From: Thermohalobaculum sp963822985
GTDB lineage: Bacteria > Pseudomonadota > Alphaproteobacteria > Rhodobacterales > Rhodobacteraceae
Length of the DNA stretch: 64,000 nucleotides
Direction: 5' to 3'
Assembly: GCA_963822985.1 (NCBI GenBank)
Contig: CAWGJU010000006.1
Span: forward strand, 620,001 to 684,000
In this document: positions 54,452-64,000 of the stretch, one piece after another
Position numbering within the stretch: position 1 is the stretch's first letter
Layout of the letters: each line of letters opens with the position of its first letter
Made by a program: the position numbers and the translations under genes
Notes under the pieces: model-generated
Databases searched by the model: none
What the model was told of the DNA's origin: nothing
The model's input: the letters and a program-made list of their open reading frames with translations, nothing else

Positions 54452-54804
54452 GGGCCGATCTCCTCGGGGAAGCGGAAGCGGCCGTCGGGGCCGCGCTGCA
54501 GCGGTCGGCTCCAGACGACGTGCCGCGCCTGAAGCCGGCCGTAGAAGTGCGGGAACCGGTCGCCGCCGCGCGCCTCCTCCCAGCGCAGCCCGCCACCGAT
54601 ACCCTCGCCCAGCCGATCAGTCTCGACCGCCAGGAGCCAGAGCGCCTGGGCGTCGGCGAAATGCCGGCCCGCCGTCTCGGCGACCTGCGCCGCGGTCGAG
54701 AGGTGGACATAGCCGTCGCGCGCGTCGGCCGGCGACGGCGGCACCTGCTGCGCCAGGTTGAAGGACGACATCTCGTCGGGGGTCAGCAGCTTGAAGACCA
54801 GCAT
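54448..54804 (-). CDS. DUF952 protein
   Basis: About 118 residues starting MLVFKLLTPDEMSSF. The DUF952 pattern DARDGYVHLSTAAQVAETAGRHFA and WEEARGGDRFPHFYG is clear. Members resemble glutathione S-transferase-like or ADP-ribosyl-transfer folds and have no settled function. Its stop overlaps the pyrD ATG, so the two are co-translated. Confidence 0.85.
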   Translation of the reverse strand: MLVFKLLTPDEMSSFNLAQQVPPSPADARDGYVHLSTAAQVAETAGRHFADAQALWLLAVETDRLGEGIGGGLRWEEARGGDRFPHFYGRLQARHVVWSRPLQRGPDGRFRFPEEIGP

Positions 54805-54903
54805 CGCTCCGCACTGCCCGCCCGCGGCGGCTGCGTCAAGCGTTCGGGGCACATGGCTTGCACTGGGCTGACACGCGGCTGGCAGGCGGCGGCGCCCCTC
54901 CGC

Positions 54904-55821
54904 TCAGCCCTGCGGCGTCACCGACTGGCGCGCCTTGCCGCGCTCAAGGCCCAGCTGGCGCTCGCGCCAGATGATGATGAGCCCGGCCAGCACGATCAGC
55001 GCCGCGCCCGCCAGCGTGGCACCGGTCGGCACCTCGGCAAACAGGAAGTAGCCGGCGGTGAGCGCCAGGAGCATCGAGGTGTACTCGAACGGCGCAATCA
55101 CGGCCGCCTCGGCGTGCCGGTAGCTCTCGGTCAGGGCGATCTGGCCGAAGCCGCCCAGGATCCCCGTGGCGACCAGCAGCACCGCCTCCTGTGGCGACGG
55201 CGAGACCCAGCCCAGGGGCAGCGTGAAGAGCGCCAGCACCGACGCCGACAGCGAGAAGTAAAAGACGATGCAGGTCGTCGTCTCGGTCAGCAGCAGGTTG
55301 CGCACCGTAACCTGCGCCAGCGCGCCGAAGACCGCCGCCATCAGCGCCGTCAGCGCGCCGACGGTTTGCCAGGGCGTCGCCTGGTCGACCACGCTGAGGC
55401 TGGGGGTGAGCACGATGACGACGCCGACGAGGCCCAGGAAGACCGCGCCCACGCGATAGAACCGCACCACCTCGTGCAGGAAGACCGCGGCGAAGATCAC
55501 CACCAGCACGGGGCTCGCGTAGCCGATCGCCGTCACCTCGGGCAGCGGCAGCAGCCCCAGCGCCGTGAAGCTGCACGCCATGGCCGAGGCCCCCAGAAGT
55601 CCGCGCCAGAGATGGCCGAGAGGGTGCCGGGTCCTCAGCCCGTCATGCAGATGATGCGCGGACCAGAGCCAGACGAGGATCACCGGGATAGCGAAGAACG
55701 AGCGGAAAAAGACGATCTCGCCCGGCGGCACATGCGTCGCGACCAGCTTGATGCAGATCGACATCGCCATGAAGATGGCGACGGAGAGGACTTTCAGGCC
55801 GATGCCGCGGGCCGGGTTCAC
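54904..55821 (-). CDS. EamA-family (DMT) transporter
   Basis: 305 residues, ten helices in two EamA repeats, for example IFMAMSICIKLVATHVPPGEIVFFRSFFAIPVILVW and EASVIAPFEYTSMLLALTAGYFLF-like second-half segments. GTG start with a strong GGGGAGGAGGG site. It resembles the S-adenosylmethionine/RarD branch in its PPGEIVFFRS motif, but the substrate is not determined. It ends in a basic cytoplasmic tail. Confidence 0.85.
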   Translation of the reverse strand: MNPARGIGLKVLSVAIFMAMSICIKLVATHVPPGEIVFFRSFFAIPVILVWLWSAHHLHDGLRTRHPLGHLWRGLLGASAMACSFTALGLLPLPEVTAIGYASPVLVVIFAAVFLHEVVRFYRVGAVFLGLVGVVIVLTPSLSVVDQATPWQTVGALTALMAAVFGALAQVTVRNLLLTETTTCIVFYFSLSASVLALFTLPLGWVSPSPQEAVLLVATGILGGFGQIALTESYRHAEAAVIAPFEYTSMLLALTAGYFLFAEVPTGATLAGAALIVLAGLIIIWRERQLGLERGKARQSVTPQG

Positions 55822-55865
55822 GCGTCCCTCCTCCCCGTATCTGGCGCTCGCCGGGCGCAGATTCG

Positions 55866-57132
55866 TCAGGCGCCCGACGCCGCGGCCGCTTCGTGAACGC
55901 GCCGGGCGAGCACGCCCAGATTGGCGCGGTCGCTTTCAAGCGTCAGCTCGGCCTCGGCCGTCTTCAGCGCGCGCTCCGACTGGTGCGCCGCCGCCTTGGC
56001 CAGGTCCGCGCGGCCGAGACCGGCGAGCGCTGCGAGCGATTTCTGCAGCCTGACGCCGACCTCGAACATCGGCGCGCCGTCGCGGGCGAGCGGGCCGAAG
56101 GCGTCCTGGCACAGATCCTCGGCCGTGATCGGCGGCGCCTCGATGTGCGGGAACTCGATATCCGGCGCGTCATCGAGTGGATCGGCCCAGCCCGCGAGCA
56201 GCCGCTCGAGACGGCTGATCACGCCGATCGCAGTGCCCGGATCGTTGATCCCGGGCGACAGCGCGCGCGAGGCGATCTCGGCCAGGATGATCACGCCATA
56301 GCGGGGGTCCTGGTCGATCGACCGCTCGGCGGCCAGCGAGAACGCGCCTTTCAACTCGGATGCCTCCTCGGCGGTGGGCGCGAAGGAGGCGTGGGCAAGG
56401 TCGCTCCACGGGCCGACGAGCTTGCCTGGCATGACGACGAGCCGGATCGCCCCCTGCCGTTCGGCGGAGATGCGCTCGAGTGTGGCGAGATCGATCTCCG
56501 CGATATATCCGGTTTTGTCCACGCGCACGGCATGCTCGACAGGACGCTCCGCCCCGGGAGGCCGCGCGCCCATGAAAGGCTGCCTGCGCCGCGCCATCAG
56601 CGCGCGCTCGACTGCGAATTCGACCTTGTTCAGCACCGCGCCCAGGCGCACGAGGTTCTGCAGATAGTCGACCCAGCCGAACAGCGTAACGATGATGGCG
56701 CCGATCACCAGGGCCGTGCCGAACAGCAGCAGCGTCTGCCCTTGCTCGTCGTAATAGCCGAGCGCCAGCCCAATCAATGCCACGATGGAGAAGACGAAGG
56801 CGGCGATGAAGGTCGACAGCACCCGCTGCGAGACAGGGTCGTCGATCAGCACCTTGGACGCTCGCGGCGTCGCCAAGTTGGCCGCCGTCGTGTAGGCGGC
56901 CACCATGGTGCCGAGCGAAAAGGTCGTCACGACCAGCATGCTGGAAGCGACGATCTCGAGCACCTTCTCGACCGAGTTCGGGCTTTACCCACGCCGTCAG
57001 CGAGGCGGGAAGATAGTTGGTCAACGGCGGCGCGAGTAGCGCCAGCAGCAGCGCGACCACCCCGTAGATGGCCGAGCGCACCCAGAGCCGGCCGAAGACG
57101 GCCCGGCGCAGCCAGATCAGCCAGCCCCTCAC
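55866..57132 (-). CDS. DUF2254 membrane protein, frameshifted
   Basis: Two overlapping frames make one DUF2254 protein of about 421 residues. The first (GTG at 57132) gives a first membrane helix and PASLTAWVKPEL. Dropping one C at 56972-56973 continues as VEKVLEIVASSMLVVTTFSLGTMVAAYTTAANLATPRA, the family core, with two more helices and a large cytoplasmic part including SRALSPGINDPGTAIGVISRLERLL. The function of DUF2254 proteins is unknown. As written only the second frame, from an ATG at 56963, would be translated. Confidence 0.85.
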
Positions 57133-57165
57133 CGGATGCGCCCGTCCTCTCGCCGCCGGGGCGCG

Positions 57166-58563
57166 TCAGCCGGCGATGTGCCCCTCCGCCTTCGCCCAGG
57201 CATGGGTTGCGTCGAGCGCCTTGCCCATTGGCTCGAACAGCGCGTCGATCTCGTCCTCGGTGATGATCATCGGCGGGCAGATCGCCAGCGTGTCGCCGAT
57301 CGAGCGCAGGATGACGCCGTGGCCGAGCAGCTCGGTCATCAGCTGGGCGCCGACCTTGCCGGGCGTCTGGAAGGGAGCGGGGTCGCCCTGCTTCGGACTG
57401 ACCTCGATGGCGCCCATCAGGCCGACGCCGCGCGCCTGGCCCACCAGCGGGTGGTCGGCAAAACTGGCCAGCCGCTTCTGGAAATGCGGCGCCACCTTGC
57501 GGACGTGGCCGAGAATGTCGCGCCGCTGATAGATGTCGAGCGCGGCGCAACCAACGGCGCAGCCGAGCGGATGGCCGCCATAGGTGAAGCCGTGCCCCAG
57601 CACCGGCTGGCGCGACGCCTCGGCCTCGATCGCGTCCGCCATCTCGGCGTTGATCGCCACCGCCGAGAGCGGCGCATAGGCGCCGGTGAGCTGCTTGGCC
57701 ATCGAGACCGAGGTCGCCGGGATGTCGAAGGTCTCGGTGCCGAACCAGTTGCCCGTCCGGCCGAAGCCGCAGATCACCTCGTCGGCGATCATCAGCACGT
57801 CGTACTTCTTCAGCACCCGGCCGATCGCCGGGAAATAGCCCTTGGGCGGCACGATGACGCCGCCCGCGCCCATCACCGGCTCGGCGATGAAGGCCGCGAC
57901 CGTGTCGGGGCCTTCCCGCAGGATAAGCTCTTCCAGATCCTGCGCCAGCCGCTCGGCGAACTGCTCCTCGCTCTCGCCGTCGCGGCCCTCGCGCCAGTAG
58001 TGCGGCGTCGTCGTGTGCTTGGCAAACGCGAAGGGCACGTCGAACGAATTGTGGTTCAGCGGCAGGCCGGTCAGCGACGCGGCCACCAGCGTGATGCCGT
58101 GATAGCCCTTCTTGCGGGCGATGATCTTCTTCTTCTCAGGCTTGCCGAGACCGTTCATCATGTACCAGATCAGTTTGACCTGGGTGTCGTTCGCCTCCGA
58201 CCCGGACGAGCCATAGAACACCCGCGCCATCGGCACCGGATAGAGATCCTTGATCTTCTCGGCCAGCTCGATCGCCGGCTCGTGCGTCCGCCCGCCGAAG
58301 AGGTGGTAGTAGGGCAGCCGGTCGAGCTGGGCCTTCGCGGCGTCGATCAGCTCCTTGTCGCCAAAGCCCAGGCCCGCGCACCACAGCCCCGCCATGCCCT
58401 CAATGAAGCGGTTGCCTTGTTCGTCATAGACATAGACGCCCTCGCCGCGGTCGATCAGATGGGCGCCGACGCGGCGGTGCTGCGCCGGATTGGTGTAGGG
58501 GTGGAGCAGCGCCTCGATGTCGCGCGTCTGCGCATTGGAAAGCGGCTTCGTGTCGTGCGGCAT
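57166..58563 (-). CDS. Class III omega-aminotransferase
   Basis: 465-residue PLP enzyme of the omega-amino-acid:pyruvate transaminase group. YGSSGSEANDTQVKLIWYMMNGLG, KKGYHGITLVAASLTGLP, FIAEPVMGAGGVIVPPKGYFP, ADEVICGFGRTGNWFG and the Schiff-base Lys in SMAKQLTGAYAPLSAV are intact. Substrates may include beta-alanine, putrescine, taurine or amines; none is fixed by sequence. The ATG at 58563 gives the normal length; the longer open frame upstream overlaps nothing conserved. Confidence 0.92.
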   Translation of the reverse strand: MPHDTKPLSNAQTRDIEALLHPYTNPAQHRRVGAHLIDRGEGVYVYDEQGNRFIEGMAGLWCAGLGFGDKELIDAAKAQLDRLPYYHLFGGRTHEPAIELAEKIKDLYPVPMARVFYGSSGSEANDTQVKLIWYMMNGLGKPEKKKIIARKKGYHGITLVAASLTGLPLNHNSFDVPFAFAKHTTTPHYWREGRDGESEEQFAERLAQDLEELILREGPDTVAAFIAEPVMGAGGVIVPPKGYFPAIGRVLKKYDVLMIADEVICGFGRTGNWFGTETFDIPATSVSMAKQLTGAYAPLSAVAINAEMADAIEAEASRQPVLGHGFTYGGHPLGCAVGCAALDIYQRRDILGHVRKVAPHFQKRLASFADHPLVGQARGVGLMGAIEVSPKQGDPAPFQTPGKVGAQLMTELLGHGVILRSIGDTLAICPPMIITEDEIDALFEPMGKALDATHAWAKAEGHIAG

Positions 58564-58792
58564 CGGACGTCCTCCAAGGCTCGGTGCGAGAAGACCAGCG
58601 ATAGCCGGTTTGCCGCGCCGGCGCCAGTGGGTCCCCCGGGTGCTGACCCGGTGCCAACCCGGTGCGGCGGAGTTTCGCCCCTTTCCGTAACCCTGTCCGG
58701 CCGAACATCCCATTTCAGGACATCCTTCGGTCAAAATACAGTGGCCACCTAACGACGGTTCAGAAACAAAAGCGGCAGCCGGAGCGGTGCAC

Positions 58793-59476
58793 ATGGGTTC
58801 AATCGGATCGGGCTTCCGCGTGCTGCAACCGCGCGATAGGGGCCTTTTCGCAGATCCCAAGATCGTGGCCTTCCAGTTGGACCCGGCGACGCTGGATTTC
58901 GTCAAGCTCAGCGGCAGCACCGAGCCGATGCTCGGCTTCTCACTCGAGGAATGGTGCCGGCCGGGGTTCTGGCACGGCCGCCTTCACCCCGAGGACGCCG
59001 AGGCGGTGCGCGCCTTCTTCGCGGTCTGGCCAGAGACCGGCCCCGACCAGCAGCTCGAATACCGCGTGGTCGATGCTGCGGGGCAGACCGTCTGGGTGCA
59101 CCAGATCATCGTGCCCCGCGGCGAGGCGAGCCGCGAGACCGCGGTGCGCGGCGTCCTCATGGACATCACCGAGCGGGTCATCCGCGAGGCGGAGGTCACG
59201 AAGGCACTGATGCTGAAGGACGAGCTTTTCCGCATCCTGGCCGAGGAGCTGGCTCCGCCGCTGCGCGCCATCTCGGTGCATGGCGAGATGCTCGAGAGAC
59301 ACCTCGCGGCGCAGCAGGATGATGTCGGCAGCGATCATGCGCTCGGCCTGCGCGACGGGGTCCAGCGGCTTGACGGGCTCTTTGTCCAACTCATGCGCGC
59401 GGCCCAGGACAATATGTCGATCGATGAGATGGGCGCCTTTCTCGCCGCGCTCCGCGGGCCAAGGCGCGCCGGGTAA
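58793..59476 (+). CDS. PAS protein with a degenerate kinase-like helix
   Basis: 227 residues. A PAS domain (about residues 20-130: MLGFSLEEWCRPGFWHGRLHPEDAEAV, VRGVLMDITERV) is followed by a helical segment LKDELFRILAEELAPPLRAISVHGEMLERHL. This looks like the dimerisation helix of histidine kinases, but Glu stands where the phosphoaccepting His should be and no ATPase domain follows. It may be a partner or decoy for a full kinase. The ATG at 58793 is preferred (GGAG 8 bases upstream); a GTG lies two codons earlier. It is divergent from the aminotransferase and about 230 bases away. Confidence 0.75.
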   Translation: MGSIGSGFRVLQPRDRGLFADPKIVAFQLDPATLDFVKLSGSTEPMLGFSLEEWCRPGFWHGRLHPEDAEAVRAFFAVWPETGPDQQLEYRVVDAAGQTVWVHQIIVPRGEASRETAVRGVLMDITERVIREAEVTKALMLKDELFRILAEELAPPLRAISVHGEMLERHLAAQQDDVGSDHALGLRDGVQRLDGLFVQLMRAAQDNMSIDEMGAFLAALRGPRRAG

Positions 59477-59495
59477 AGGCCCGCGCAACGAAGAA

Positions 59496-59519
59496 GGGCC
59501 GCGCCATGCGGCGCGGCCC
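59496..59519 (-). terminator. Terminator after groEL
   Basis: GGGCCGCGCC (59496-59505) and GGCGCGGCCC (59510-59519) form a perfect 10-bp stem with a 4-base loop. On the minus strand it is followed by TTCTTCGTT, about 30 bases past the groEL stop. Confidence 0.75.
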
Positions 59520-59549
59520 CCAGGTCCCTCGTGCGATCTTCCGGGGCGA

Positions 59550-61199
<1,650 letters not shown>

Positions 61200-61249
61200 G
61201 TGTGCGGTCTCCTAAGTCTCTGAAATCTTGGTCTGGGGCGCGAGCTTGC

Positions 61250-61561
61250 TCAGGCGGCCTTGGCGGCGCGCTTGTTGCTGAGAACGCCGAGGATGTCGCT
61301 CTCCTTCATGATGAGCAGGTCCTCGCCGTCAAGCTTGACCTCGGTGCCCGACCACTTACCGAAGAGAATGCGGTCGCCGGCCTTGACCGACATCGGGATC
61401 AGCTCGCCTGATTCCTTGCGCGCGCCCTCGCCGACGGAGACGACCTCGCCCTCCTGGGGCTTTTCCTTGGCGGTGTCGGGGATGATGAGGCCGCCCTTGG
61501 TCTTGTCCTCGCCTTCGATCCGACGGACCAGGACTCGGTCGTGCAGGGGGGTAAACTCCAT
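61250..61561 (-). CDS. groES: Co-chaperonin GroES
   Basis: 103 residues. The mobile loop GEDKTKGGLIIPDTAKEKP and the core PLHDRVLVRRIEG and DRILFGKWSGTEVKLDGEDLLIMKE are typical. The ATG at 61561 gives the usual start MEFTPLHDR. The open frame continues upstream into the CIRCE region and is not coding. Confidence 0.97.
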   Translation of the reverse strand: MEFTPLHDRVLVRRIEGEDKTKGGLIIPDTAKEKPQEGEVVSVGEGARKESGELIPMSVKAGDRILFGKWSGTEVKLDGEDLLIMKESDILGVLSNKRAAKAA

Positions 61562-61646
61562 GGAATGCGCTCCCTTATTGCGTTCCAGTGTTGTTTCTGG
61601 TGCAGCGGCGGGGCCGGGGCGGACCATCCATCGGACCGGCCGCCTG

Positions 61647-61673
61647 TTAGCACTCACCGCTGCCGAGTGCTAA
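61647..61673 (-). promoter_or_regulatory. CIRCE operator of groESL
   Basis: TTAGCACTC (61647-61655), nine bases and GAGTGCTAA (61665-61673): a perfect CIRCE inverted repeat. This is the HrcA repressor site, placed 86 bases before the groES ATG just downstream of the predicted promoter. Confidence 0.97.
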
Positions 61674-61690
61674 CGCTCGGCACGGGCGGA

Positions 61691-61718
61691 GTTAGGCAAC
61701 ACTGGAATTGCTGTCAAG
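61691..61718 (-). promoter_or_regulatory. Predicted groESL promoter
   Basis: On the minus strand CTTGAC (61718-61713), a 16-base spacer and CCTAAC (61696-61691) sit just upstream of CIRCE. The -35 box is good for housekeeping or heat-shock sigma; the -10 is weaker. A start within or near CIRCE fits HrcA repression. Confidence 0.55.
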
Positions 61719-61800
61719 GGAAACCGGCCGCATTCGGCTCCCGCACCGGCGAGGGTTCCCGCGGCAGAGCGCCGCAGCCCCCACGCCCCACTCTCCAGCC

Positions 61801-62157
61801 TCAGGGGCAGGCGGCGAGGACTGCGATCTCGACGAGGGTGCCGGGCGCCAGCCCGGCCTCGACGCAGGCGCGCTGCGGCCAATGCGCCGGGTCATCACCG
61901 ACCCAGTCGCACCAGGCGCGGTCCATCTCGGCCTTGAGCTCGATCCGGGACAGATAGACCGTGGCCGAGAGCAGCCGCGTCCGGTCCGTGCCGAGTTCGC
62001 CGAGCACCCGGTCGATCTCGGCCAGGGCGGCGACGGTCTGGGCATGCACGTCCGGTGCCTTGTCGCGATCGGTCGCCACCGCCCAGGCAAAGCCGTTGTA
62101 CCGCGTCCCCGCGTTGCGGCCCTGATAGACGCCGCGGACCCGGCCAATCTCGATCAT
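61801..62157 (-). CDS. RidA/YjgF-family protein
   Basis: 118 residues of the RidA (Rid) family, which hydrolyse reactive imine/enamine intermediates. HAQTVAALAEIDRVLGELGTDRTRLLSATVYL and RACVEAGLAPGTLVEIAVLA are the family blocks; the conserved Arg of RidA (in RACVEA) is present. The ATG at 62157 fits the usual length. An alternative frame upstream has no Rid character. It stands between a family 5 binding protein and groES, with no obvious operon partner. Confidence 0.88.
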   Translation of the reverse strand: MIEIGRVRGVYQGRNAGTRYNGFAWAVATDRDKAPDVHAQTVAALAEIDRVLGELGTDRTRLLSATVYLSRIELKAEMDRAWCDWVGDDPAHWPQRACVEAGLAPGTLVEIAVLAACP

Positions 62158-62248
62158 AGGCGTCGTCGTCGCTGCATCAGGCCCGGCCGATCGGGGGCTG
62201 GGCGATCAGGGGCGGGCGGGCCGCCCACCCCTGCCGTTGCCGACCGTG

Positions 62249-63815
62249 TCAGCTCTTGAACCACCAGCGCTCGGACCAGCGCTCGCCGTCCATGTCCCAG
62301 TTCACGGCCATCTCGCCATGCCCGATCTTGTTCGAGAGCGCCATGACCCAGGCCGCGAACATCGGCAGCAGCGCGCCGCCATCGTCGTGGACCAGCTCCT
62401 GCATCTCCCAGTACATCGTCTGGCGCTTTTCCTGGTCGAGCTCGGCGCGCGCGGCGACCAAAAGCTCGTCGAAGCGTTCGTTGCACCATGCGGACTCGTT
62501 CCAGGGAACGCCGCACTCATAAGCCGTCGAGAACATCTGGTCGGGTGTCGGCCGCCCGCTCCAATAGCTGGCGCACCAGGGCTTCAGGTTCCAGATGTTC
62601 GACCAGTAGCCGTCATTGGAAGCCCGCTCGACCGTGACATTGATGCCTGCCGGCCCTGCCGATGCGGCCATCAGCTGCGCGGCGTCCACCGCGCCGGCGA
62701 AGGCCGCCTCGGACGAGATCAGCCTCAGGTCGATCGAATCGAGGCCCGACTGCTTCAGGTACCACTTGGCCTTTTCCGGATCGTACTCGCGCTGCGCGAT
62801 GTTCGGATTGAAATACGGCATCGCCGGCGTGATCGGATTGTCGTTGCCCACCGCGCCATAGCCGGCAAGCACCTTGTCGACAAGTTCCTGCCGCTTTATC
62901 GCGTACTTTACGGCGTTGCGCACGTTGGGGTCGGTGAACGGCGCCTCGTTGCAGCGCATCGGGAAGGTGAAGTGCTGGTTGCCGTCGAGCGCCGCGATGG
63001 TGATGTTCGGGTTGCGCTTGAGCAGCTCGACCGTCTTGATGTCGACGCGGTCGATGGCGTCGACGGCGCCGGTCATCAGTGCGTTCTGGCGTGCCACCGG
63101 ATCGATGATCGCCAGCATCTCGATGCGGTCGAACCAACCACGGTCGCTGCGCCAGTTGTCGTCCCAGCGCTTGAGATCGGCGCGCACGCCCGGCTCCCAG
63201 TTCTCGAGGACATAGCTGCCCGAGCCGTTCCACTTGCTCCAGTCGACCTTGCCGTCGTCGCCCGCCTTGCCGATCGGCAGGTGGTAATCGCTGAGCAGGA
63301 AGGGGAAGTCGGCATTGCCCGCGTCCAGCGTGAAGACGACGGTCTTGTCGTCCTTTGCCTCGATGCTGGTCACCGGCGCGACCAGCGGCTTGGCGGCCGA
63401 TTTGGAGTTCCTCGCCGCGATGGTGGTCGATCGAGGCGACGACGTCCCGCGCGCGCACCTTCGAGCCGTCGTGGAATTTCGCGTCGCGGATCTTGAAGGT
63501 CCACTGCTTGGCGTCGGAGGTCGCCTCCCAGCTCTCGGCCAGCTCCGGGATCAGGCTGCCGTCGGCATCGACCTCGGTGAGGTGGTTGTAGGTGGCGAAC
63601 CCCATCGGGATCACGAAGCCCGACTCCCAGCTTCCCGGATCAGGGCTGTCCGAAGTCTGGCCGTGGCCCTTGCCGACGCGCAACGTGCCCCCGCGCTTCG
63701 GTTCGCTCTGGGCGAATGCCGGGCGCATCCCGGTGCCGAGCAGCAGGGCGCCCGCTGCCGCACCTTGCATCAGGCCGCGCCGCGTGACGCCGCCACCAGT
63801 GATCAGTCTGGACAT
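62249..63815 (-). CDS. Family 5 binding protein with Tat leader, frameshifted
   Basis: About 521 residues after repair. The start at 63815 has GAGGAG 5 bases upstream and a twin-arginine leader (VTRRGLMQGAAAGALLLGTGMRPAFAQ). Family 5 marks in frame one: DAKQWTFKIRDAKFHDGSKVRARDVVASIDHHRGE. One extra C at 63410-63411 breaks the frame; dropping it joins HHRGE to NSKSAAKPLVAPVTSIEAKDDKTVVFTLD and leads to a normal end. It probably binds peptides or similar solutes for an ABC importer whose other genes lie beyond the window. As written, only fragments would be made. Confidence 0.9.
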
Positions 63816-64000
63816 GCAATCTCCTCGTGTCGTGACGTCCCCCGGCGCCGACCTGACCGGTCGGTCTGGTCTCGCGCGATCTGAACGCGCGGCCGGCGCG
63901 ATCCTCGGGCCGGGGCGGCGAAAGTGCAAGCCTTTCTTCCCACGGACGACGGGCCGCGAATGTCCGCCGCGCCGCAGGCGCATTGGCGCCGATCAGGCGC

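Overview
The window is a very GC-rich, densely coding stretch of an alphaproteobacterial chromosome. Evidence: a complete PhyR/NepR/EcfG general stress response locus (a system restricted to Alphaproteobacteria), an FtsZ tail ending in DIPAFLRRQAN, a split PntAA/PntAB/PntB transhydrogenase, a CIRCE-controlled groESL and a sigma-54 glnBA promoter. It resembles Rhodospirillales or relatives, but the sequence alone does not fix the order.

Layout. 1-8.4 kb: end of the division and cell-wall cluster, murG(partial)-murC-small membrane ORF-murB-ddl-ftsQ-ftsA-ftsZ, with overlapping start/stop codons. 8.6-14.6 kb: stress locus, with phyR facing right and nepR-ecfG-histidine kinase, a Crp/Fnr regulator and a phospholipase D-like enzyme facing left. 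14.6-18.6 kb: an NAD(P)-binding protein, pntB/pntAB/pntAA and a tiny cytochrome-oxidase-IV-like protein. 18.8-28.1 kb: proteostasis block (small lipoprotein, lon, clpX, clpP, tig, tRNA-Leu) with an opposing DMT transporter, then nnr. 28.2-30.1 kb: sigma-54-driven glnB-glnA. 30.4-32.3 kb: ku translationally coupled to a BRCT/MerR-like/TPR protein. 32.4-38 kb: a pentameric-ligand-gated-channel-like protein, tex and a decayed hybrid kinase. 38-46.3 kb: alpha/beta hydrolase, then RpiR regulator, dual ABC ATPase, two permeases and binding protein of a peptide importer, divergent from a DmpA-type aminopeptidase. 46.4-51.3 kb: branched-chain 2-oxoacid dehydrogenase operon (E1a-E1b-E2-E3). 51.4-52.5 kb: IS21-family debris beside tRNA-Glu. 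52.8-64 kb: LysE exporter, pyrD, DUF952, EamA transporter, DUF2254 protein, class III aminotransferase, PAS protein, groESL with CIRCE, RidA protein and a Tat-exported family 5 binding protein.

Five otherwise well-conserved genes (ftsZ, phyR twice, the channel-like gene, the DUF2254 gene and the last binding protein) each carry single extra G/C bases that break the frame; removing one base at each site restores a full-length family member. The hybrid kinase at 36-37.9 kb has two missing bases and no recognisable 5' end. ftsZ is essential, so most of these breaks look like sequence or assembly errors rather than biology. The kinase may be a true pseudogene.

The most interesting signals are one 31-bp near-palindrome that reads as a perfect EcfG promoter on both strands between nepR and phyR, the Ku-coupled BRCT/MerR-like/TPR protein, the channel-like receptor, and a PAS protein whose kinase-like helix has lost its histidine.
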